From positions 18,616 to 82,615 of the forward strand of contig JAGONY010000002.1 in NCBI GenBank assembly GCA_017992785.1: 64,000 nt of DNA, in the 5' to 3' direction. Below, piece after piece: positions 17,984 through 26,541 of the stretch; the stretch's first letter is position 1, and the number at the start of each line of letters is the position of its first letter. Under the pieces are notes generated by a model. That model did no database searches. It had not been told where the DNA came from and worked only from the letters and a program-made list of their open reading frames with translations. The position numbers and the translations under genes were made by a program. Source of the stretch: Candidatus Omnitrophota bacterium (GTDB taxonomy: Bacteria; Omnitrophota; Gorgyraeia; Pluralincolimonadales; Pluralincolimonadaceae).

Positions 17984-19324
17984 ATGGCAACAAGGTCGGT
18001 GAAGGACAAAGAATATGTTCTGAAGATGGCCAAAGAGGCCAACGTGAAGTTCGTCAGGCTCTGGTTCACTGACATACTCGGTTTCGTGAAATCGTTCGCT
18101 ATAACCGTCGAAGAGCTCGAGGGAGCGCTCGATGAGGGCATGGGATTCGACGGTTCCTCGATAGAGGGTTTCGCGCGCATCGACGAATCGGACATGATGG
18201 CCAGGCCCGATCCGAACACGTTCTGCCTCATCCCCTGGAGGCAGAAGGATGATTTCGCCGTCGCGAGGATGTTCTGCGATATCGTCAGGCCCGACGGGAG
18301 CCCGTTCGAGGGCGACCCGAGGTATATCCTGAAGCAGAACCTCAAGCGCGCCGCGAAGCTCGGTTTCACGTTCTATGTGGGCCCCGAGCTCGAATTCTTC
18401 TATTTCAAGAACAACTCCTCGACGGAGTTCCTCGATAACGGCGGGTATTTCGACCTGACTCCGCCCGACCCGGCCGCCGATCTAAGGCGCGACACGGTAT
18501 TGATGCTCGAGTCGATGGGCATAGGCGTAGAATACAGCCACCACGAGGTCTCTCCGAGCCAGCACGAGATCGACCTCCGCTATACCGATGCGCTTACTAT
18601 GGCCGACGCCGCGATGACATACCGAGTAACGGTAAAGGAAGTCGCTCAGAGATACGGCGTTTACGCGACATTCATGCCGAAGCCGGTATCCGGGATGAAC
18701 GGCTCGGGCATGCATGTCCACCAGTCGTTGTTCAAGGGCGACAAGAACGCGTTCTTCGACGCGAAGGATAAGTACCACCTTTCGAAGACGGCGAAGAATT
18801 ATATCGCGGGCATCCTGAAGCATTCGCGCGAGATAACCTCGGTGACGAGCCAGTGGGTCAATTCGTACAAGAGGCTCGTGCCGGGCTACGAGGCGCCGGT
18901 ATATATCGCATGGGCAAAGAGGAACCGTTCGACGCTCGTAAGGATACCCGAGTACAAGCCGGGCAGGGAGAAGGCGACGCGCGTGGAGTACCGTTCGCCG
19001 GATCCGGCATGCAACCCTTACCTCGCGTTCAGCGTGATGCTGGCCGCGGGCCTCGAGGGCATAGAGAAGAATTACGACCTCGTTCCCCCGACCGAGGAGA
19101 ACGTCTTCGATCTTTCGCCCGAGGAGAGGGCGAAGCGCGGCATCAGGCCGCTTCCGGGAGACCTCTACGAAGCGATCCTTGAGACCGAGAAGAGCGCGGT
19201 CGTCAGGAAGGCGCTTGGCGAGCACGCTTTCCACACTTTCATAGAGAACAAGAAGATCGAATGGGACAAATACAGGGCTCACGTAACGGACTACGAACTC
19301 AAGGAATACCTGTCGATACTATGA
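17984..19324 (+). CDS. glnA: Glutamine synthetase type I (alpha-like)
   Basis: 446 residues, the length of the GSI-alpha group. It makes glutamine from glutamate, ammonia and ATP. Seen: MGFDGSSIEGF, the metal-site motif YVGPELEFFYF, NGSGMHVHQSLF, and KRNRSTLVRIP. The place of the adenylylated Tyr of enterobacterial enzymes reads ENVFDLSPEE, with Phe instead of Tyr, so adenylylation control is not expected. AAAAAGGAG precedes the ATG. The stop overlaps the GAF-ANTAR gene as ATGA. Confidence 0.96.
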   Translation: MATRSVKDKEYVLKMAKEANVKFVRLWFTDILGFVKSFAITVEELEGALDEGMGFDGSSIEGFARIDESDMMARPDPNTFCLIPWRQKDDFAVARMFCDIVRPDGSPFEGDPRYILKQNLKRAAKLGFTFYVGPELEFFYFKNNSSTEFLDNGGYFDLTPPDPAADLRRDTVLMLESMGIGVEYSHHEVSPSQHEIDLRYTDALTMADAAMTYRVTVKEVAQRYGVYATFMPKPVSGMNGSGMHVHQSLFKGDKNAFFDAKDKYHLSKTAKNYIAGILKHSREITSVTSQWVNSYKRLVPGYEAPVYIAWAKRNRSTLVRIPEYKPGREKATRVEYRSPDPACNPYLAFSVMLAAGLEGIEKNYDLVPPTEENVFDLSPEERAKRGIRPLPGDLYEAILETEKSAVVRKALGEHAFHTFIENKKIEWDKYRAHVTDYELKEYLSIL

Positions 19325-20049
19325 CGCGCAAGGCCTCGGCAAAAACGCCGAAGTCCTTGGCCTACGAGAAGCAGATAGAAGCTCTCTCGAAGATCAGCCA
19401 GACGATCGCCTCGAACCTGTACCTCGAGGACATACTGCGGCTCATCGTCATGGTGACCGCGGAGGTCATGGACTCGAAGATCTGCTCGCTCATGCTTCTC
19501 GACGAGCAGAAGGGCGAGCTGGTCATACGCGCGACGCAGAGCGTCAGCGAGGCCTATAATAAGAAGCCGAACATAAAGATAGGCGAAGGCATAGCCGGCA
19601 TAGTGGCAAAAGAGGGCAAGCCGATAGCCGTCGCCGATGTCCGCGAGGATAAGAGGTACGTGAACAGGGACATCGCGAAGAGCGAGAAGCTCTGCTCCCT
19701 TCTGTCGGTGCCGATGGCAGTAAGGGGCAAGATCATAGGTGTCCTGAACGTGTATACCTCGGCGCTTCACAAGTTCTCAAAGACGGAGGCCAACGTCCTT
19801 ACGGCGGTCGCGAACCAGGCGGCTGTCGCCATAGAGAACGCCCAGGTAATGGTCCGGTCCAGGATAATACAGGAAGAGCTCGAGACGAGAAAGTTCGTCG
19901 AAAGGGCGAAGGGCATTTTGATGCGGGAGGGCCTCGGGGAAGAAGACGCTTTCAGGAGGATACAGAAACAGGCGATGAGCCTGCGCAAGACGATGCGCCA
20001 GATCGCCGAAGCGATCATACTTTCCGACGACCTCAAAAAGGGCAAATAA
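19321..20049 (+). CDS. GAF-ANTAR RNA-binding regulator
   Basis: 242 residues from ATG 19321, which overlaps the glnA stop by four bases; an upstream in-frame ATG inside glnA is rejected. A GAF sensor domain spans about residues 30-175 and a C-terminal ANTAR domain about residues 185-240 (VERAKGILMREGLGEEDAFRRIQKQA). ANTAR proteins bind paired hexaloop hairpins in leader RNA and prevent termination, often in nitrogen-use genes. Coupling to glnA suggests a nitrogen or glutamine signal. The target RNA was not identified. Confidence 0.88.
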   Translation: MTRKASAKTPKSLAYEKQIEALSKISQTIASNLYLEDILRLIVMVTAEVMDSKICSLMLLDEQKGELVIRATQSVSEAYNKKPNIKIGEGIAGIVAKEGKPIAVADVREDKRYVNRDIAKSEKLCSLLSVPMAVRGKIIGVLNVYTSALHKFSKTEANVLTAVANQAAVAIENAQVMVRSRIIQEELETRKFVERAKGILMREGLGEEDAFRRIQKQAMSLRKTMRQIAEAIILSDDLKKGK

Positions 20050-20065
20050 CGGGCATATTTTAAGT

Positions 20066-20094
20066 TTGACTTTAATAAGGTTTTATAATATAAT
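20066..20094 (+). promoter_or_regulatory. Strong sigma70-type promoter for the glycan locus
   Basis: TTGACT (20066-20071), a 17-base spacer and a perfect TATAAT (20089-20094) lie in an AT-rich gap. A second overlapping TATAAT at 20084-20089 is too close to the -35 box to pair with it. The predicted start near 20101 gives a leader of about 50 bases before the lipoprotein ATG at 20153. Confidence 0.85.
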
Positions 20095-20152
20095 CGTTAA
20101 AAGATTTTTCTAAGTCTTTCCGGTCAACCCGTAAAAAATGGAGGGAGCAGTC

Positions 20153-20908
20153 ATGAAGAATTTTGTAATTGCCCTGGGCATTTTCCTGGTTTCGGCGGCC
20201 GTTTTAGGGTGCGGCCAGCAGAAAGCGCCGACCTACCAGCCTGCCCCCGTTTCGACGGCTAAGCCCGCTGAAACGGTTGCTGTAACTTCGCCTTCGGCTC
20301 CGTCAGCGGCGGCGCCTAAGATAGACGTCGCGGTCCAGCCCGCTCCGGTAGCGCCTGCGCCTGCGGTTGCGGTTGCGGCTCCGGCGGCGACAGGCAAAGA
20401 GATGGTCATAGCGGATTTTAACACCGGCGATAAACCAAATAATGTCGGAGGGGATTTCGGCTCATGGGACAAGGACCCGAACGATCCGAGCCAGGGAACA
20501 AAGATGTCGTTCAATCCCGACGAAAAATACGGCAAGGACGGTTTTTCTCTGCAGCTCGACTACGACGTGGATTCCCCGAACCCGGCGTATAACGGTTTCT
20601 GGATGAAACTCGGGGACGTGGACGCTTCATACTATAATAAGCTCGTGCTTTACATTAAGGGCGACGAGGCCAAGGGTTACCCCCAGAAGCTGAAGGTCGA
20701 GCTGAAGAACGCGAACGGCGAGGTCGGCAAGGCGTATATCACGCAGATAAGCGGGACGTGGGCGCCCGTAGAAGTGCCGTTCTCAAGCTTCCAGGGCATA
20801 AAGGATTTCAGCAAGATGACGGAGTTCACGATCGTGTTTGAAGATTCCGTCTCGAGGCCCAAGGCGGGGACAGTATACATAGACAACATAGGGTTCGCGA
20901 GAGACTGA
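20153..20908 (+). CDS. Lipoprotein with carbohydrate-binding-like jelly-roll domain
   Basis: 251 residues. The signal peptide ends in a lipobox with Cys20 (AAVLGC). A Pro/Ala/Val linker runs to about residue 85. The C-terminal domain is a beta-sandwich of the CBM11/CIA30-like kind (VIADFNTGDKPNNVGGDFG, YNGFWMKLGDVDASYYNKL, GTVYIDNIGFARD). It closely resembles the secreted protein at 30294. GGAGGGA at 20140-20146 selects ATG 20153. Likely displayed on the outer membrane to bind a glycan; the ligand is unknown. Confidence 0.78.
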   Translation: MKNFVIALGIFLVSAAVLGCGQQKAPTYQPAPVSTAKPAETVAVTSPSAPSAAAPKIDVAVQPAPVAPAPAVAVAAPAATGKEMVIADFNTGDKPNNVGGDFGSWDKDPNDPSQGTKMSFNPDEKYGKDGFSLQLDYDVDSPNPAYNGFWMKLGDVDASYYNKLVLYIKGDEAKGYPQKLKVELKNANGEVGKAYITQISGTWAPVEVPFSSFQGIKDFSKMTEFTIVFEDSVSRPKAGTVYIDNIGFARD

Positions 20909-20914
20909 TAGAGC

Positions 20915-23332
20915 ATGGATTTCAAATTTGACGAAGACGGCTTTAAGCTGGGCACGGAAGACACCTACCTGTATTCGGGGGAGGTCCATTATTTCAGGAT
21001 AAGGCCGGAGAACTGGCCCGCGCACCTGAAGAAAGCCAAAGCGGCAAACCTCAATGCCGTGAGCACATATATCCCGTGGGACTGGCACGAGTATGAGGAA
21101 GGCAAGTTCGATTTCTCGGGCCACACGAACCCGCAGAGGAACCTGCTCGGCTTCATCGAGCTGTGCAGGAAGAACGGCCTTAATCTGATAGTCAAGCCGG
21201 GCCCCTACATCCTCGCCGAATACATGGACCACGGCATACCGCAGTGGCTGCTTTCGACGCATCCCGAGATACTTTCACTGAACAGGGACGGCAAGCCGTT
21301 CTCCCACGCGCGCGTCACGCTGATGCACCCGACGTACCTGAAGTACGCGAGGTTATGGTACGACAAGATCCTCGAGATAATCAGGAACAACTCCGTAAAC
21401 AAGCCGGACGGCATAATAATATCGATGCAGGTATGCAACGAGATAGGCGTCTTTACGTGGCTCGACAGGGAGGCCGACTATAATCCCGTCGCGCTCGACT
21501 ATTATAAGAAGTTCCTTTCCGGGAAATACAAGAAGATAAACAGGCTTAACGCCCTCTACAGGACGAAATACAAGAGTTTCTCGTCGGTCGTGCCGCCTTC
21601 AGGCAATATATCGAAGCCGGCTGAGCTCGCGGCAGACCTCGACTGGCACATGTTCTGGCGCAGTTATTACGCGATGTACCTCGAGCACCTTATGAAGGAG
21701 GCCTCGAAGAGGGGCATAGCCCTGCCGTTCACGCATAACCTGCCGGGATGGGTATGGGGCCGCGCGGTCGAGTTCCCGCTCAACATAACGATGTACCAGG
21801 ATGTCGCAAAGATGTACCCTAAGATAATCCTCGCCGTGGACCATATACCCGAGAACGTGTCCTACAGGAATTTCCACGACGCGTCGGTGATCCAGCAGTT
21901 CGCCCGCGCGATACAGGGCAACAGGGGCCCGACGTTCGTTGCCGAGATGCAGGCCGGCACGAGGGAGCATACCGTCGTGACATACCCGGATGAGCTTGAA
22001 CTCTTCTATAAATCGGCCCTCGCATACGGCGCCGGCGGGATGAATTTCTACATGTTCTCGCAGGGAAAGAACCCTAAAGGCAAGTCCGCGGTCGGCCCGA
22101 CATTCTACTGGCAGACGCCTCTCGACCATGACGGCAAGGAATCGCCCCTGTATCCGGTGATCCGAAGGTTCGGAAAACTCGCTTCATCCTACGGCACATT
22201 GGCATGCAGGGCTAAACCGGAATCGAAAGTCGCGCTGGTATTTTATAAGCCCTATTACGCGACCGAGCTGGTCAACTCCTATGACCTTTCAAAGGCGGGC
22301 CTCAGCTATAACCCCAAGGCAATAAGGGACAGCGTCTTCTACGAGGGGATGGCTAAGGTCATGAAGATGATAAATTGCGATTACGATATAGTAGACCTCG
22401 AACAGGCGAAGCCGAAGGACCTCGCGAAATACAGGCAGGTCTGGGCAGTCTCGCTCGAATATATGGACGCGGAAGCGCAGAAACTTCTCGCAACTTACGC
22501 GTTGGGAGGAGGACATCTCGTCATCCTTCCGAGGGTGCCGAAATACGACCTTTCGATGAAGCCGTGCGAGGTTATCAAGCTGGCGCTCAAGCTCGGCGAG
22601 GCCGAGGAGATATATCCTCGGATGCCGACCGTCGAGTTCTTCGACGTAAGGGAGATATCGGTGCTTAATCCCGTCCAGGTATTCAACGAGCCGAACACGG
22701 AGCCGGTTGCGGTCCTGCAGGATGACAGCGTCTGCGGTTTCATTAAGCATTTCGGACCGGGATGGGCGCTCGTCCTCGGCACGGCCTTCGGGTATTCGAC
22801 GGAGGAGAATATTGAGGCCTATTCACGGATCCTGAAGATGGACGACATACACGGCAACGCGTCATCGGCCAACCGCCGGCTTATCGTGCAGGAGTTCTTC
22901 GGGGAAGGCCACGCGTTCCTTTTTGTCGCCAACTATTACAGGACACCCGAATCGGGCTATATAACGTTTGCCGATCCGCAATCGAGGGCGGAGAAGAAGA
23001 TGCCGTACGGCGCGGAGATGACCGTACCGCCGCTTACGGGCCTCATAATTCCCGTAGGCGTCCAGGTCAGGGATTCGCACGCGAGCGGCGCGAAGGTAAT
23101 GTTCTCGACATCGCAGGTATTGAGCGCCTTCGAAAAAGGCGGTTCGGTATATGTAGAGCTTCACGGCTTCCCGAAGTCGGACGGAGAGTTGACGGTTGCC
23201 CTGAAGAAGAAGCCCAAACAGGTGTTCGCCGACGGGAAGAAGCTGGAATTTTCTTTCAGGTCCGGCGAAGCGATCATACCCTTCAAGCACAGCGACGAAG
23301 GTCCGGTGCTCCTGAAGATAAATCTGGGGTAA
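20915..23332 (+). CDS. GH35/GH42-like glycoside hydrolase (beta-galactosidase type)
   Basis: 805 residues, no signal peptide. The N-terminal TIM barrel has the typical GH35 opening (SGEVHYFRIRPENW, NAVSTYIPWDWHE, KPGPYILAEY). Likely acid/base Glu176 is in MQVCNEIG, and likely nucleophile Glu344 in VAEMQAG; the second differs from the usual SEYxxGW motif, so substrate may differ. A GATase-like middle domain and beta domains follow. It is likely cytoplasmic and acts on imported oligosaccharides. beta-galactosidase is only the family's default name. Confidence 0.82.
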   Translation: MDFKFDEDGFKLGTEDTYLYSGEVHYFRIRPENWPAHLKKAKAANLNAVSTYIPWDWHEYEEGKFDFSGHTNPQRNLLGFIELCRKNGLNLIVKPGPYILAEYMDHGIPQWLLSTHPEILSLNRDGKPFSHARVTLMHPTYLKYARLWYDKILEIIRNNSVNKPDGIIISMQVCNEIGVFTWLDREADYNPVALDYYKKFLSGKYKKINRLNALYRTKYKSFSSVVPPSGNISKPAELAADLDWHMFWRSYYAMYLEHLMKEASKRGIALPFTHNLPGWVWGRAVEFPLNITMYQDVAKMYPKIILAVDHIPENVSYRNFHDASVIQQFARAIQGNRGPTFVAEMQAGTREHTVVTYPDELELFYKSALAYGAGGMNFYMFSQGKNPKGKSAVGPTFYWQTPLDHDGKESPLYPVIRRFGKLASSYGTLACRAKPESKVALVFYKPYYATELVNSYDLSKAGLSYNPKAIRDSVFYEGMAKVMKMINCDYDIVDLEQAKPKDLAKYRQVWAVSLEYMDAEAQKLLATYALGGGHLVILPRVPKYDLSMKPCEVIKLALKLGEAEEIYPRMPTVEFFDVREISVLNPVQVFNEPNTEPVAVLQDDSVCGFIKHFGPGWALVLGTAFGYSTEENIEAYSRILKMDDIHGNASSANRRLIVQEFFGEGHAFLFVANYYRTPESGYITFADPQSRAEKKMPYGAEMTVPPLTGLIIPVGVQVRDSHASGAKVMFSTSQVLSAFEKGGSVYVELHGFPKSDGELTVALKKKPKQVFADGKKLEFSFRSGEAIIPFKHSDEGPVLLKINLG

Positions 23333-23338
23333 AAATCA

Positions 23339-25273
23339 ATGAGATCTTACCGTTATGTTATCGCGGTTGCTGCCTTCCTATGCCTTGCGCAGGACGCCTG
23401 TATAGCACAGGACAAAGTCCCCGTAAGGATCCCCGCCGGTTCCGACATCAAAATAATAGAACATTTCAACGACGGCAAGGACCCTAACGAGATAGGAGGG
23501 GTTCCCGCGCTGGTTTCGAAGAAACCGGCTTTCCTGCAGGCCGCCTACAACAACAAGGTAAGGCGCACGTCCGCCGGTTATTCGCTTGAGATGGAGTTCT
23601 ATATACCGAAGGGCGAGAGGGCGTCATGGTCTACGGGCTTGAACGACCTCGATATAAGCGCGGCGAAAGGCGTGTCTTTCTGGATGAAGGGTTCGGAGGG
23701 CTCGGAGAAGTTGTGGCTCTCGATCGAGGACGGCTACGGTGCGAAAAAGGAAGCCGATATCTCCGGACTTGTGAGTCCTTCGACCGACTGGCAGGAGATA
23801 AAAGTGCCGATGGAAAAATTCCCCGGCCTCGACATGAACAAGATGGGCAAGCTCTCATTCATATTCAAGGGAGAGCCGAGCGTCATAAGCGGGAAGATAT
23901 ACCTTGATGATATATCGTTTTACGGCGATAAGGAGCTCTTCTTCAACGGCCTGAAGGATAATATCAGCCGTTACCCCGATAAGGTCCTCGCCGAGGACCG
24001 CAGGGGCGAATTGCTGACAAGCCCCGACAGGCAGATGCTTGAGGGCATAGCTAAGGATACATGGGGATTCTTCGACAACGTAGTGGATAAGCGCAGCAGC
24101 CTGCCGCTTGACTGGATATGCATGGCGCCCGAAAGGGCGATAGGCGATTACACGTCTCCTACGAACACCGGCCTTTATTTCATAAACCTGGTCGCGGCTT
24201 TCGACATGGGATTCATTACGAGGGAGGAAGCGGTCAGGCGTATCTCCGCAACGCTGGATGTCGTGGAGAAGATGCCGCGCTGGCACGGCCTTTGGGATAA
24301 TTACCACTCGACCACGAACCTGCAGGTCACGCGCAAGTATATCTCGTCGGTCGATAACGGATGGTTCGCGGGCGGGCTCATAATAGCGAGACAGGCGTTT
24401 GACAAGGAGCTCGGCAAGCGCTGCTCGAAGCTGCTCGACGAGATGGACTTCTCGGCGCTTTACAACAAGGAGATCGGACAGCTTAACCTCGGCTTCGACA
24501 GGGATACGGACAGATATTCCCCGTATAATTACGGCCAGCTCAACGGCGAGGCGAGGTTCACGAGCCTTGTGGCGATAGGCAAGGGCGATGTCCCCCAGGA
24601 CCACTGGTATAAGATGGCAAGGACTTTCCCTCCCGAAGTGGAGTGGCAGTCGCAGAAGCCGCAGGGCAAGGAAGTGAAAAAATCCGGCGTGAAATATTAC
24701 CAGGGTTACTATATATATGAAGGCGAAAAGGTCGTCCCGAGCTGGGGCGGGAGCCTTTTTGAGTTCCTGATGCCGTCGTTGATGGTCAAGGAGAAGGAAC
24801 TTGCCCCGAAAGGGCTCGGCCTAAACGACCTGAAGGGCGCGCAGGTGCATATCGCAATGGCGAAGCAGAAGGGATATAAGGCCTGGGGATTCTCCCCGTG
24901 CTCTACCCCGGACGGCAGTTACGGCGGGTATACCGAGTTCGGCGTAGGAGGCATAGGGTTCAAGGGGTATAAGGACGAGGGCGTCGCGACCCCGCATGTC
25001 GTCTTCCTCTCGCTGGCCTTCACGCCCGAAGAGGCGATCTCCTGCATCAGGAGGATGCTCTTCTATTTCGACATGTACGGCGAATACGGTTTTTACGATT
25101 CGGTCAACGTGAAGAACGGCAAGGTTTCATACAGGTACCTCGCCCTTGACCAGGGCATGATACTGCCTTCCATAGATAATTACCTCAATAACGGGGCCAT
25201 AAGGCAAAGGTTCCATAAGGATCCCGTGGCGAAAAAGGTAGAAAAACTGTTAAACGAGAATTTCTTCGAATAA
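23339..25273 (+). CDS. Secreted glycoamylase-like (PF10091/GH144-type) glucanase with N-terminal binding domain
   Basis: 644 residues. Signal peptide (about residues 1-23), a jelly-roll binding domain (about 35-200) resembling those of the neighbouring lipoprotein and of the 30294 protein, then an alpha/alpha-barrel domain (about 225-640) with LDWICMAPERAIGDYTSPTN, WGGSLFEFLMPSLMV, KAWGFSPC and GEYGFYDSV. These match the glycoamylase-like domain of GH144 endo-beta-1,2-glucanases and of cyclic glucan synthases. The probable reaction is extracellular beta-glucan cleavage; a beta-1,2 linkage is likely but not proven. Confidence 0.82.
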   Translation: MRSYRYVIAVAAFLCLAQDACIAQDKVPVRIPAGSDIKIIEHFNDGKDPNEIGGVPALVSKKPAFLQAAYNNKVRRTSAGYSLEMEFYIPKGERASWSTGLNDLDISAAKGVSFWMKGSEGSEKLWLSIEDGYGAKKEADISGLVSPSTDWQEIKVPMEKFPGLDMNKMGKLSFIFKGEPSVISGKIYLDDISFYGDKELFFNGLKDNISRYPDKVLAEDRRGELLTSPDRQMLEGIAKDTWGFFDNVVDKRSSLPLDWICMAPERAIGDYTSPTNTGLYFINLVAAFDMGFITREEAVRRISATLDVVEKMPRWHGLWDNYHSTTNLQVTRKYISSVDNGWFAGGLIIARQAFDKELGKRCSKLLDEMDFSALYNKEIGQLNLGFDRDTDRYSPYNYGQLNGEARFTSLVAIGKGDVPQDHWYKMARTFPPEVEWQSQKPQGKEVKKSGVKYYQGYYIYEGEKVVPSWGGSLFEFLMPSLMVKEKELAPKGLGLNDLKGAQVHIAMAKQKGYKAWGFSPCSTPDGSYGGYTEFGVGGIGFKGYKDEGVATPHVVFLSLAFTPEEAISCIRRMLFYFDMYGEYGFYDSVNVKNGKVSYRYLALDQGMILPSIDNYLNNGAIRQRFHKDPVAKKVEKLLNENFFE

Positions 25274-25287
25274 AAGGCGGGGCGAAG

Positions 25288-26523
25288 ATGAGGAACGTCA
25301 ACACGAAGAACGCTCTGGCAACCGACAGGATACTCTCCGACAAACAGAGGAAGAACCTCTCGATCCTCGAACTAGTCGTGAAGCGCGGGCCGATCTCCCG
25401 CACCGAGATATCCAGGCAGACCGGCCTGAATATCGTGACGATATCCAATTACATAAACGAATTCATAGCCAACGGCCTCGTCGTCGAAAAGGGTTTCGAC
25501 GTCTCTACCGGCGGAAGGCGCCCGACGCTCGTCGAGCTGAACCCGAAGTTCGGTTATATGATAGGCGTGGGGCTGACCGCGCTGAATATCGTCGGCATAC
25601 TCGTCGACCCGAAGATGCAGGTAGTATGCGAGGTCAAGAAGGAAAGGCCGGCAGACAACAGCGAGGCGATAATAGACAGGCTTGTCGAGACCGTCGAGGA
25701 AGTCCTCGCGAAGTCGAAGATAGAGCCGGAGAAGATAAAGGGGCTTGGTATCGGCATACCGGGCGTAATCGACGTGGAAGGGCAGACGATAAGATGGCTC
25801 GGCTCAATGGGCCTCTCGATGGTGTCGATATCCGGCGTCTCCCTGAAGGACATATTCGAAAAGGAGTTCGATATCCCGACCCTCGTTGAGCATGACGCGG
25901 CCTGCGCGGTCTTCGGAGAGCGCTGGTTCGGGTTCGAATCCGACATAAACGACATGATATACATGTATACCGGCGTCGGTTGCGGCCTCATAATTAACGG
26001 CCAGATCTACAGGGGCTCAAACGGTTCGGCGGGGGAAGTCGGTATATTCAACGCGACAGAGCCGGACGCGGAAGCCAGGAGGAAGGAGTCCTTAAGCCTC
26101 GGCACATGGGAGATCGACCTCGGCGTTACATATTACGCGAGGGAAGCGATGAAGGCCGGCGGGAAATCACGGATATTCGAAGCGGCCGGAGGGGATCCCG
26201 GCAAGATAAATCTCGGTTTGGTGATAGAGGCATCCAAGGCGGGGGACAAGCTCGCGAACGAGCTTCTTGAAGATGCCGGAAAACGGTTGGGGAAAAAGAT
26301 AGCGTTCCTTGTAAACCTCCTGAACCCCGAAGTCGTCGTAATAGGCGGAGGGGTTGAACAGGCGGGGTCGCTTTTCATGGATTCCGTCAAGAGGACCATA
26401 AATTCGTGGTCCCGCGAGGAGAATATAAGGAACCTAAGGATAGTGCCTGCGAGGCTCGGACATAGCGCAGTGGCCATGGGCGCGGCCTGCCTTGTCTTGC
26501 AGAGGATCTTCATGAACGCCTAA
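25288..26523 (+). CDS. ROK-family transcriptional regulator (NagC/XylR type)
   Basis: 411 residues. An N-terminal winged helix (ILELVVKRGPISRTEISRQ, about residues 25-85) precedes a ROK sugar-kinase-like domain with LGIGIPGVIDVEG, the YTGVGCGLIINGQIYRG glycine loop and SAGEVGIF. The usual ROK zinc motif (Cys cluster after GExGH) is not visible: GEVGIF replaces GExGH, so kinase activity is unlikely. It probably represses this glycan locus until a sugar binds. It sits 14 bases after the glucanase gene, with AAAAGGCGGGG as ribosome site. Confidence 0.9.
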   Translation: MRNVNTKNALATDRILSDKQRKNLSILELVVKRGPISRTEISRQTGLNIVTISNYINEFIANGLVVEKGFDVSTGGRRPTLVELNPKFGYMIGVGLTALNIVGILVDPKMQVVCEVKKERPADNSEAIIDRLVETVEEVLAKSKIEPEKIKGLGIGIPGVIDVEGQTIRWLGSMGLSMVSISGVSLKDIFEKEFDIPTLVEHDAACAVFGERWFGFESDINDMIYMYTGVGCGLIINGQIYRGSNGSAGEVGIFNATEPDAEARRKESLSLGTWEIDLGVTYYAREAMKAGGKSRIFEAAGGDPGKINLGLVIEASKAGDKLANELLEDAGKRLGKKIAFLVNLLNPEVVVIGGGVEQAGSLFMDSVKRTINSWSREENIRNLRIVPARLGHSAVAMGAACLVLQRIFMNA

Positions 26524-26541
26524 AAACAGGAGGCCTTGGTG

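Noticed and set aside
20915..23332. Firm assignment as beta-galactosidase
   Set aside because: The nucleophile region reads VAEMQAG rather than the typical GH35 motif, so only the family-level call is kept.
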